Assembly: GCA_003833135.1 (NCBI GenBank)
Contig: QZLH01001757.1
Location: 3,498 to 15,170, forward strand
Length of the DNA: 11,673 nucleotides
Reading direction: 5' to 3'
DNA from: Oehlia diaphana
Taxonomy: Eukaryota; Glomeromycota; Glomeromycetes; Glomerales; Glomeraceae
In this document: positions 1 to 8,229 of the stretch, in pieces
Layout of the letters: each line of letters begins with the position of its first letter
How positions within the stretch are numbered: position 1 is the stretch's first letter
Position numbers and translations under genes: made by a program
Notes under the pieces: model-generated
Told to the model about the DNA's origin: nothing
The model's database searches: none
What the model saw: only the letters and a program-made list of their open reading frames with translations

Positions 1-58
1 CAAATGAATATTTGTTTATATAATAGCAATTAAGAATACATCCGTACCAAAACTCTAC

Positions 59-1813
59 CTTAAGACAAGTTAGAATACAAGTTAATGCTTTCAATAGCTC
101 ATTGATATTTTCAGGTTTTCGTTGTAATCCGCGTGGTTCCAAATGAACAGAATGTGAAGAGGCATGTTCCAATTTATCGGTAAACCTAACGTTATTTTGC
201 TATATAAATTGTTAGAATGTACCTTAGAAAGAGGAAGTTTATTCCACTTACAGATAAAGTTGCATATATTTCTTTTAAATGGTTAACCGATTGTTCTTCT
301 TTAAATATTTTCTTAACATGATACCCAAGTTCAACAATAGTTCCATTTTCTCGACGCAATGTAAGAAAATCTGGTGTATTTCTTGAGGGGCATAACTTTA
401 CTATAATAGGTAATAAACGACCTAAATAGTAATATAAATCAGTGCTTTTATGGAAATAATTTTAACCGCAAAAGGCACTTACAAATATTCCGAAGGAAAT
501 TCATGACGTGAATCCTTTGCGAAAGCTCTCCTAAATTAAAATCACCAAGTGATTCTGATTTGACTTCCGAACGTGTTCTCTTACTGTTTAATCCAATATT
601 CTCAGATTCAGACTCAGTCAAAATAACAAAAGTGACATATTGACCAATAGCATAATACGCAAAGAGGTATGGAGCATCCCCATAGTTCCATTCTTTGAAT
701 TTATCAGTTAATTCTTTCGAAGGATCTGCTGTAGAATTTTCCGCTTTTTCTTCCCCACGAAAAGGACAAATATTTCTCACCAGTATAACCAAGTCGGGGC
801 GATTGCGACCTGTAAATTTTTTGTCAATATACAAGATATTCCTATCCTCTAAAAACAATTAACTATTCTTAAATTTACCTGTCGAGGTTTTTTTGTTAGT
901 ATTCCGATCGAAAACCATTGTTTCCAAACCGACAATACCTTTTCCAAATGTTAATATCGTATTTTTAATAATATCGTCCCAAAAACCATGAAATGAGTCT
1001 TCGTTCTTTCCAAATGAACTAGGAAAAATTAAACGTCCTATAAGTTTTGTAAATAACTCGGTACACTCCTGCTTTGTATTTTGTTCAAAATAAGTATCTC
1101 GTTCTTCTTCAGTTATACATCCTGGACCCTTAGTATGTATTAGAGAAAAAAGAGGAGGAGAAAGCGGTATTTTCAAATCAGGTTTTTGATTAAGGAAATT
1201 CCTAAGAGAAGTCTTATCGGGCAATATAATAGGAGGTTCAACTAATTTTTTTACTATCTCAGCCGATATATCTAAAGATAATGAAATATTGTAAATATAA
1301 CGAAACAACAGATATCAAAAATCAAGCCAGGTCGCGTTCACTCGCGTTGACCAAATTTATTACGACTCACTTACCAGTTGCAACGGGTTGCTCTACGATA
1401 ACGCGAATGTGTTTTTTGGGCGGGTTTGACGATAAGAAGCAGGAAAGAAAGCACAAGAATAAGTAAGTATTCAGTATTATTGGCGAATATGACAGAGAAG
1501 ACGAAAAAAATTAAGCTATACTATCTTGCAACACACCTTGCTCGCCTTTGATTTCCTTGACCAGCTCAGCGATCGCGATAGCCGGTCCTGGTTGTAGTCC
1601 ATAACTTAAAAGTTCTTCTTTTGTTAAACTGAGAAAGGCTTTACCACCAATTTTTTTACTTCTGATTATCTCAATATCCTCGTCGTCAAGATCTAAATTC
1701 AAGTCCTTCCTTTGTAAGAAGGTGATTACGTTATCCTTTTTCCATTCTTTCTTTACGACATCAACCAATGGGAGAATAGCCGTTTCTGACATAGGTTCAT
1801 TTTCTCTATCCAT
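59..1813 (-). CDS. SAM-domain / PD-(D/E)XK nuclease-like / kinase-like protein, six exons visible, 3' end outside window
   Basis: Exons on the minus strand are 1537-1813, 1375-1392, 879-1271, 483-848, 252-421 and 59-199. All introns are GT-AG and phases match, giving 455 residues without a stop; a donor (GTAGAG) follows base 59, so the gene continues past base 1. Residues 15-90 form a SAM domain (KKEWKKDNVITFL, LTKEELLSYGLQPGPA), probably for protein-protein contact. The second exon is only 18 nt. Residues about 99-350 look like a PD-(D/E)XK nuclease core: P247-D248 in GRNRPDLVILV and E262-E263-K264 in PFRGEEK. Residues 353-455 (VELGYHVKKIF, NNVRFTDKLEH, LEPRG) resemble the N-lobe to hinge part of a protein kinase; the catalytic loop would lie left of the window, so this is inference. 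The ATG at 1813 opens just before the SAM domain; no upstream in-frame coding was seen. From family knowledge such SAM-headed, Crinkler-like effector-type genes are common in Rhizophagus. Cell location and substrate are unknown. The 30-nt intron (849-878) is unusually short. Confidence 0.8.
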
Positions 1814-2210
1814 AGTTTCACAGTTTTACAAAATAAGAAAGAAAACTTTTTGTGGAAATTCGATTCACAAGAGCAAATGATTATCGCGCAGATTTATTTT
1901 TTTGCGTTCACAGGTTTTCTGAAAAAAGAAATGACTTGTTGAATACTGTATATATAAGAAATCGGTCGTCACACAGATTGATCTGACTCATCTGTTGATC
2001 AGTTACCTAACTGTCTTATCTGTCACAAAAATCATGATTTACAATAGTGCATATAAAAAAAGTGCTGATCGTGACGCGCGTCACAGTCTCAGGATTTCGT
2101 AGTTTTTACATATCAGGTGATAAGCGAGAAGAATATTCACGGTACTTTATTAATACATGCAGGCGATAAAAAAATAATAAATACAAGCACGAGAGTACAC
2201 GGTAAAGCTT
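1814..2210 (-). promoter_or_regulatory. Upstream region of the SAM-nuclease gene with candidate regulatory motifs
   Basis: This stretch separates the start codon at 1813 from the end of the next gene relic and should hold the promoter. It contains a TATA-like run (TATATATAAG, about 1949-1958), a Gcn4/AP-1-type TGACTCA at 1984-1990, repeated ATCTG/TTATCTG words (GATA-like on the other strand) and a perfect 14-bp palindrome GTGACGCGCGTCAC at 2071-2084 that carries ACGCG on both strands. None of these is proven to act; the palindrome stands out because it is GC-rich in AT-rich DNA. Confidence 0.3.
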
Positions 2211-2741
2211 CTATGCTACAATTGCGAACTTGAGTTTATTGCTTGAAGTGTTGCAGGTAAGACAATATTCCAACTTATCTTGGGAATACAATTTCGCTAA
2301 TTCAGGATCATAAGGGAACTGATTCCCATTTTTGCAGTACCATGAGCCATGTAATCCATAATTTCCATGTTTTCCATCACAAATAGGGCATGGTGAGCTT
2401 CACAGCTGAGGTGATGTAAAATCATAATTATCAATCCCTCTGAAACTATTTCTGAATTTCAAGTATGGGAAGTGCTCTAAGATGGATTCGATAATTAATT
2501 AAGTGATAGGCACTTTTTTCTCACATTGCCCAGAAAAAGATAAATAGAGTACTTTATTTTCTGGCTTTGAATTTATGAGAAGGCGGGCTTCTGGTAGTTT
2601 CTATGGCTCAAGTCTCGTTTCTCTTTTATATTTTTTGTATAAGTTGGAACAGATCTTATCCGTCAAAACTCTTAGTAATCCAGTTAATTTGGCATACCAA
2701 TCCAGGTATTTGGAAGTCAATATTTTATCGGATTTGCTCAT
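2211..2741 (-). pseudogene. C-terminal relic of a zinc-tail repetitive family (copy A)
   Basis: One minus-strand reading frame can be followed from an ATG at 2741 to the stop at 2211, broken by in-frame TAG (2601-2603), TAA (2499-2501) and TGA (2400-2402). The frame reads ILTSKYLDWYAKLTGL, then NLYKKYKRETRLEP before the first stop, IIESILEHFPYLKF after the second, and CPICDGKHGNYG after the third. The last part is a zinc-ribbon-like pattern: C-P-I-C-x3-H near the start and C-L-T-C near the end (EYCLTCNTSS), finishing in KLKFAIVA. The same kind of tail ends the neighbouring relic at 2894-4435, so the two belong to one family. Three stops in about 530 bp make a working gene very unlikely. I recall this tail from repetitive Rhizophagus proteins but cannot name a function. 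The plus-strand open frame at 2575-2826 is an antisense shadow. Confidence 0.65.
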
Positions 2742-2893
2742 ATTGCCTTTTTCTATGATTACAGATCAATTTAATTTTCGGATAGAAATCTGTCTAATAT
2801 TTCTTATCATATTTCCAAAAAAATAATTAGATCATCTTTCAAGGTATCTATGATATAAGAAAGGGAGGATCCCAAAAGGACCAGATAATGAGA

Positions 2894-4435
2894 CTATACA
2901 GTTATCTCAATTTCACGCTGTTCACATTTAATAAAGTAAGATCCAGATTTATACCTACCTTCTATGCTTTCCTTATCATCATGATCTAAATTGCATAATG
3001 GGCATGATGTCTCATCAGTAATGCCATAATAATCAAAATTTTCACTACTAAATTCCCTACATAAGTTAGGATATTGGTTCAGTATCTTGTTGCAAAAATA
3101 GATGCGGTCTTAGGTTAGACTAGTCCTACTTGTTTGAGGTTTGACTGATGAAATCGTTTCTGTTGAAGTCATATGACTCTGATCGTTACCATTGGTAACA
3201 GTTTTTGAAATTACATGAATCTGATCATTCACATAATCTATAATGTTTTGAATTTGAGTATAGTTTAATCTAGAAATATCACTTGTGCTACAAGTAACTA
3301 ACTTAATTCTATCTACCCCAACCCCTTTTTCTCCAAATAGCATAAGAATATTTTTAGCTTTATATGTTTGGATTCACAAATTATCCAAAGTGATATTAGG
3401 TAAATACTGCAATATATCCTTATATATCATTGATTTTGCTGTCTTATCTTTAGTCTTGCCATCAGCTGTAATATTTTTTACTTTTTCTTCTAACTTAAAG
3501 GAATAATGATACAAGCATAAGATTTCTTTTAGACCTATTTTTATAGTCTCATCAATCCAATAAGCTAATCTCTGTGTAGAGCCTTCAATTGTATTGTTTA
3601 AGATGGACTTGTCATGTAGTTTGGCCACTGAAGAAATAGGTCTAGAAAGATCATACTTCAAAATTTATTTAGTGACTTGATTTCTATCAAGCGGTTGTAT
3701 AGCAATCGATCCAGACGTTTTATCAGATGGAGCATCTTCGCTATCAGTACAAGTGATCATTTTCGTATCGTATAATAAGTTGTTCTCAATGGATGATGGA
3801 GCAGAGATATTATCACCTGTGTTAAGTGATAATTTCAAATCTTGATCGTTACTAATAGTAACAGTTTTTTTGTCATGTGATAACTTTGAATCTTAATTTT
3901 CAGTGAAAGTTTTTTTGTTACATGTTAATTTTGAATGGACTTGATTTTTAGCTGACTTATGTAGAAATTTCTTCTCCTTATTGTATTGCTTTATTTTACT
4001 ACTAACGATTTTCTTATGAGCCTCAAGCAAGAAACTATTCATTCCAATGCAACTGAATTGAAGCTAGGTGAACTGTTGTTAGAAAAATTATCATTTGCCG
4101 TTAGCTATTAAGACACTTCACAGGCGCTTTGCAGAGTCTACTTCTATTCCACTTTTGTGATTCTATCTTCTAACTCAGATTCCATCTCCTCGATTCTAGT
4201 CCTGAGTTTGGCATTTTCAGCATCACACCTTGTTCTCTCTTCCTTAATCATTCTTTGAGTCTCGGCAATCCTGCATTTAAGTTCAGTTCTCTCAGCCTCA
4301 AAGTTAGCGAACTTCATTCTAAGATCAGTATTCTCCTTCCTAAGCTCTACATTCTCCTTCTTGAGTTGCAATCTCATTATTCTCAGCCTCAAGTTCAATA
4401 ATACGCTGTTTCAATACTTTAAGCTCAGATGACAT
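2894..4435 (-). pseudogene. Coiled-coil / zinc-tail repetitive family gene, broken (copy B)
   Basis: The start at 4435 opens MSSELKVLKQRIIELEAEN, a leucine-heptad coiled coil. The coil continues in another frame at 4398-4144 (RLQLKKENVELRKENTDL, then AERTELKCRIAETQRMI), so there is a frameshift near 4380, then a TAG at 4144-4146. A short stretch FSNNSSPSFNSVALE (about 4043-4087) leads by a second shift into the main frame at 4042 (NSFLLEAHKKIVSSKI, KQYNKEKK). That frame runs to the natural end at 2894 with in-frame stops at 3893, 3665, 3374 and 3110. Conserved-looking blocks are KEILCLYHYSFKLEEKV, KDILQYLPNITLDNL, SDISRLNYTQIQNIIDYV and the tail SSENFDYYGIT with CPLCNLDHDD, IKCEQREIEITV. The tail is a likely zinc site (C-P-L-C-x3-H ... 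C). The order, coiled coil to tail, matches a very abundant Rhizophagus family of unknown function, as I remember it. Product and location are unknown; about two frameshifts and five stops make this dead. Confidence 0.7.
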
Positions 4436-4569
4436 GATTTATATAAAACTAATACACTGTATATAAGCATTCAAAATAAAAAATATATTATATGTTTTTA
4501 AGCGATGGGATATTGCTGAAAGTTGCTAAGATTTTTTTTTATTAATATATGTAAAAATAAATACATAGA
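4436..4569. other. Short AT-rich spacer
   Basis: This lies between the end of the SAM-nuclease relic and the start of the coiled-coil relic. The bases just before the latter's ATG read ATATAAATC on the minus strand, close to the ATAAAAATC that precedes the ATG at 5778. No gene is seen. Confidence 0.5.
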
Positions 4570-5778
4570 TCAGGTCTTAACCCGTGATACATATAATTTT
4601 TTGATAAATTTTTTGATCCTAGCTCTCTTGCTAGTCAGGGAACTATCTACACTAACCCGATCCTTCAATAATCCTACAATTATACTGATTACCCTTTTCA
4701 CATTGCTTAGAAGTAATTCAGGATTATTTTTAATCATGGACTTTGTAAGATTAATCTGATATTCACTATCGCTTGTGAAGATGATGCCATCTGGAGTATA
4801 TATGATAAAATGCCACTCCATACCTGTGGTCACAATACCATAGATATAGTCAAAATAATCATTCCCAAATGCTTGATCCAAAGTTCGTTTCTTTTTATTG
4901 GTTTGGAATGCACTTTCAAGTTGTACCAGATTCTAAAGAAAAAATAAAATGTTATTAATACTATTGAATCTTCTATAAAGCAGGAACGGATAGTAAATTT
5001 ACTTGCATATATTTGATTTTAATATTACAAAGCTTCTTTCGGTGATACATAGGAGGTCTTCTAAACTTTTGATTGCGTAGTCTACTCTGCCTGTTGCATC
5101 CTCACCAGATATATTTTTCTGTAAAATTATAAATATATCTTGGGAGGTAAGTTTTTTAGCTATAGTGATGGATGTATGGAGAATTGATGAAATAAATTCA
5201 CAGCATGTTGTCTTGTTGGTATTGGTTATGGTTTCATATTTGAAAGTTTTAAGATTATAACCTTCATACAGTGATCAAGCACCTTATTATCATCACTAAT
5301 ACTGTGGAGAAAAAAATAAGCAGTTATTACTATATTTATAATGAATTATTCTAGAGCGGGTATAAAATAAAATTAATCACTCACCAGGAGTAAATTACTT
5401 AATGCTTGTTATATCTTTACTATTGACCTTATTTTTACGCAACATCTCTTTCAAGTCGTCAAGAGTTTTAAGAGAGGAATACTAGTTTTGTAATTTCTGG
5501 CTAAGGCTTTCAATAAATTTTACAAGTCTTTTTGCAGGATTAGCTTTCATATCATAGCTTTGAAATTCCTCTTTAGTTGTATTAAGAAAGTCAGAACTGG
5601 CAATTTCTTCCTTGCGTAAAATTTTAAAGTGAGACTCCTTGAGTTTCAGGTCTTTCCTTCCCAAATATTCGATAAGTTCTTCTGTATTAAAATCCTTAAT
5701 AATGTCCAATATTGTTCTAGTGGAAATTCCTTCTGTTATTGAGGCGGGTGAAATGAGTGAAGAAGCTTGTAAAGACAT
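4570..5778 (-). pseudogene. SAM-domain plus PD-(D/E)XK nuclease-like gene, broken
   Basis: Three exons fit on the minus strand: 5385-5778, 5003-5301 and 4570-4932, with GT-AG introns of 83 and 70 nt. Exon 1 encodes a SAM domain (ILDIIKDFNTEELIEYLGRK, FLNTTKEEFQSYDMK) followed by LKTLDDLKEMLRKNKVN. It holds in-frame TAG at 5482-5484 and TAA at 5395-5397. Exon 2 shows a disrupted frame at its start, a frameshift near 5230, then LTSQDIFIILQKNISGED and GRVDYAI, and a further frameshift near 5035 just where the nuclease motif E-x-K would fall (LLCITER). Exon 3 is clean: FGNDYFDYIYGIVTTGMEWH, SEYQINLTKSM, ISIIVGLLKDRVSVDSS, ending in KKFIKK plus a short extension. The D of GRVD and the E of CITE look like PD-(D/E)XK residues; the K is lost. 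From memory this SAM-nuclease family is abundant in Rhizophagus. It shares the SAM header type with the gene at 59-1813, but the rest differs. It is a pseudogene unless the stops are assembly errors. Confidence 0.75.
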
Positions 5779-6114
5779 GATTTTTATATATGTGTGTTTA
5801 TACTTGTGAAAAAATATGCACTTGACTGCAGTTACAGGTAAAGCTGATTTATGAATATAAAAGTATTTTTAGTTTCAGCGCTCAGAGAGAAATATTAGAT
5901 TTTTTTGTATTGATTTATAATGCATTTGCCCAATATATATGCAATTAAGATGTAATACAGGATTGTCAGGCGATTATATTATATCATTGCATGTGATATT
6001 TTTAAGATTTATGACAAGAACATGCTTTATTTAAATAAAAAAATACTGCTGGAGCAACTAATACATAAAAAATTGTGAATATATCGCTACATGATATGCA
6101 TGAAAAAATTCTAA
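5779..6114. other. AT-rich intergenic stretch, probable former promoter region
   Basis: This lies upstream of the SAM-nuclease relic. It holds TATA-rich runs (for example around 5931-5941) and an ACATGATATGCATG palindrome-like word near 6090. No open frame, RNA gene or repeat with a clear structure is seen. Confidence 0.5.
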
Positions 6115-6390
6115 CTATTGAAGGTATATGAGGATGAGACCCTCTTTAATATGATCAATATTAAAATACTTAGAAATCATATCATCTTGTTCTAATGCTT
6201 TTACCGACCCTTTTGAGTTATCCACGTAGAGCTTAATCTCATCAGGAACCTGCTTATAAAGTATTGCTATTTCTTTTTTAATAGTGGATATGGCGTCTTT
6301 GACCAATATTTGTTAGGCTATTTTGATTATGAAGATTTTATCATCCAATTTATCATGGACTTTAAACCTGAAGTCAATAATATTGGCCAT
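6115..6390 (-). pseudogene. Orphan Crinkler-type ubiquitin-like header, with a stop
   Basis: From an ATG at 6390 the frame reads MANIIDFRFKVHDKLDDK and IFIIKIA, hits TAA at 6313-6315, and goes on in the same frame to a TAG at 6115: VKDAISTIKKEIAILY, DEIKLYVDNSKGSVKALEQD, DMISKYFNIDHIKEGLILIY. The layout (a short beta strand pair, a helix after the VKDAI block, then SKYF and an I-L-I-Y end) matches the N-terminal ubiquitin-like header of Crinkler proteins, where a late SKYF motif and a terminal hydrophobic strand are usual. About 91 codons are present, close to a header's normal length, with no effector domain after it. So this is a header cut off from its C-terminal part and further broken by one stop. 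In full proteins the header is thought to mark secretion or trafficking; here nothing suggests expression. The match is from family knowledge and fold pattern, not a search. Confidence 0.6.
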
Positions 6391-6615
6391 TTTTTTTTCA
6401 TTTTCTAAATACAAGACTCATAGTGAGAAAAAATTCGCTTCCATATATACATAATTTAGGGCATATACATTCCTTATTTTATATTATTTTACGAGAAAGT
6501 TTTTTGCAGAAAGTTAGCTGAACTTCTACATACTCCTACATGCTTTATATCTTGCTGGAAAAAAAAATAAGGAGATATGAGGCGTGATTAGTGTTGTCAT
6601 CAATCCCCTAGGGGA

Positions 6616-6813
6616 TCATGAAAGCACATGCAAATAAAAACCTTCATACCTTTTTACATGGAGATCTACCAGAGAGACACATAGTTGGTCTTACGTTTGA
6701 CGATCTTGAAATTGTGACTTCCTTAGCCTTTTATAACATATGCTTTTGTCGTCAATATTTACTTTTAGAGCTGGTCCTATGTTGCAATTAGACCTCCTTT
6801 CACATTTTCTCAT
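6616..6813 (-). pseudogene. Unrecognised short coding relic
   Basis: A minus-strand frame starts at an ATG (6813) as MRKCERRSNCNIGPALKV, continues to KRLRKSQFQDRQT, meets TAA at 6691-6693, and in the same frame goes on as DQLCVSLVDLHVKRYEGFYL before TGA at 6616-6618. The two halves sharing a frame across a single stop, and the higher GC content, suggest a broken coding piece. The cysteines (C..R.NC) might be part of a metal site. I do not recognise the family and cannot exclude chance. Confidence 0.3.
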
Positions 6814-6818
6814 ATTCG

Positions 6819-7099
6819 TTTTGGAAAAAAAATAAAGAATAAAGGTTATTATGTTTTTCAAATATATATGCAAAAATTATTATGTTGTACAAGACCTGAC
6901 TGATGATTGGCCCATTTTTGTCACACAATCTGTGGTCCAGCAAAAATCTTTCAAGCTGATAATCATAAGAATCACCTCACAGCCTATTCTGGACTAGCTA
7001 GATTGGTAAAATATGGTACTGTTCTGATTGATTGGCTAGTATTCTATCACCAGCTATCGACATTAAAGTGGAAATATTAGTATATAAGTACCTGATATA
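6819..7099. other. Intergenic stretch without a supportable gene
   Basis: The part 6900-7080 is richer in GC than its surroundings. A plus-strand frame without an ATG is open at 6907-7080 and contains DNHKNHLTAYSGLARLVKYG, which I do not recognise. CCAAT-type words (ATTGGC) occur at 6907 and 7030. Nothing here is firm enough to call a gene. Confidence 0.3.
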
Positions 7100-7262
7100 T
7101 ATGGGCGCTTTGCAGTAGAAAGGGACGAAACTACTAAAAAAATTTAAATTTTCTTTTATATGCCAAAAATATTCTAAATGCTATAATTTGTTCAGATTTT
7201 ATATTAACTCATTTTTTATTTTTTTTAGTAGTTTTGTCCCTTTTTACTGCAAAGCGCCCATA
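7100..7262. mobile_element. MITE copy 1, 163 bp, long terminal inverted repeats
   Basis: The ends are inverted copies of each other: TATGGGCGCTTTGCAGTA at 7100-7117 is matched exactly by its complement at 7245-7262. The repeat goes on for about 24 more bases (AAGGGAC.AAACTACTAAAA) with two mismatches, giving about 42 bp of terminal repeat. The interior is AT-rich and codes for nothing. TA/TATA on both sides fits a TA target duplication, as for Tc1/mariner-type elements, but the AT-rich flanks leave the exact ends uncertain. The whole unit could fold into a long hairpin. A related copy is at 7371-7532. Confidence 0.8.
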
Positions 7263-7370
7263 TATTATATGTATATTATATATGTATAATTTTTTATATT
7301 TTGAATATTTGATATATATAAGATATGTATAGGATATGTGTAGGATAAGCCATTTTTTTACCAATAGTAG

Positions 7371-7532
7371 TATGGACTCTTTGCAATAGAAAGAAAGGAA
7401 ACTACTAGAAAAATTAATCTTATATTTATAAACTAAAAATGTTCCAAATATTGTAATTTATTTAGAATTGGCATTAATTAAAGAAATTTTTTTTTTAGCA
7501 GTTTTCTTTCTTTTTATTGCAAAAAGCTTATA
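7371..7532. mobile_element. MITE copy 2, 162 bp, older relative of copy 1
   Basis: The left end TATGGACTCTTTGCAATAGA and the right end, read inverted as TATAAGCTTTTTGCAATAAA, are imperfect inverted repeats of about 45 bp. Length and end pattern match copy 1. The interior also aligns: AAAATATTCTAAATGCTATA in copy 1 against AAAATGTTCCAAATATTGTA here. The lower match between its own ends shows that this copy is more decayed, so it probably inserted earlier. No coding capacity. Confidence 0.7.
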
Positions 7533-8229
7533 TTATTTAATTGTAATTTATGATATCATATGATCACAAATGTTAACTATTTTCAGTTCAATGAATTTTG
7601 ATTTACATTGTATAGTACTTTACTTTGTTCATTTTGAGAAATAAAAATTTACACTGTATATTTTTTAATGAAGTAAGTCTATAACTAGTGTATCAATATA
7701 CAGTACTTTAATAAGAAATTCAAACAATATAAATCATTTTTACAACTTATATAAGTGTAAAATACCTTTAGTTCTGAGTAGTCCTAATGATAATAATATC
7801 ATAAAAATTGGTACATTATTTGCTGAGATATGCCAATTTGAAGATTTTAAAGTAATAGCTGTGATATATCACATGACCAATAAGAACTTTATTAGTTTAA
7901 TTTATGAAATTTTCCTTTTTTTCTTAATAAATAGACAATTTGATTAATAATGTAATTTCTGTAAGTTTTTAATGAATTAAACTGTAAATAAGAACTTTTA
8001 TTGATTTATTTCATTTAAAAATATTTGATAGAAGTAATTTTAAATAATGAATGTTTATTTATTCCCCCAATACAGGAAGTGATAGGAACATGAACGCAAC
8101 CATCTAGATCCCTCCCATATTTGCCAAAATCACGTTATTTACCAATTATAGCATCGGATGCATTACTTTACACTAATTAAGTAATTTGATTAACATTAGA
8201 AGCTCATGGAACCTTCAAAAACAACTTTC
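7533..8229. other. AT-rich stretch without a gene
   Basis: I see no supportable gene or RNA. A 14-bp palindrome TGTGATATATCACA lies at 7860-7873. A less AT-rich island at about 8064-8160 (with CCATCTAGATCCCTCCCATA and GCATCGGATGCATTAC) may be a fragment of a dispersed repeat, because it stands out sharply from its flanks; this is inference. Confidence 0.4.

Noticed and set aside
1281..1466. Plus-strand open frame of 61 codons
   Set aside because: It runs antisense over two introns and the microexon of the SAM-nuclease gene, shows no domain, and the minus-strand splice signals explain the region better.
2575..2826. Plus-strand open frame of 83 codons, hydrophobic at its end
   Set aside because: It is antisense to the zinc-tail relic, whose minus-strand frame has recognisable blocks.
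3285..3506. Plus-strand open frame of 73 codons
   Set aside because: It is a shadow of the broken coiled-coil family gene.
4123..4134. 12-base match (GGCGCTTTGCAG) to the end of the MITE at 7100
   Set aside because: Only 12 bases match, no partner end is nearby, and the site lies in a coding relic; chance or coding origin is likelier than a solo MITE end.
4523..4759. Plus-strand open frame of 78 codons, looks membrane-like
   Set aside because: It is antisense to the clean last exon of the SAM-nuclease relic; its hydrophobic look is a by-product of the complement.
6603..6616. Palindrome ATCCCCTAGGGGAT
   Set aside because: It is a single perfect palindrome with no repeats, gene start or terminator-like T run attached, so no role can be supported.
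6907..7080. Plus-strand frame open for 57 codons without an ATG
   Set aside because: No start, no splice sites that join it to anything, and no recognisable motif.
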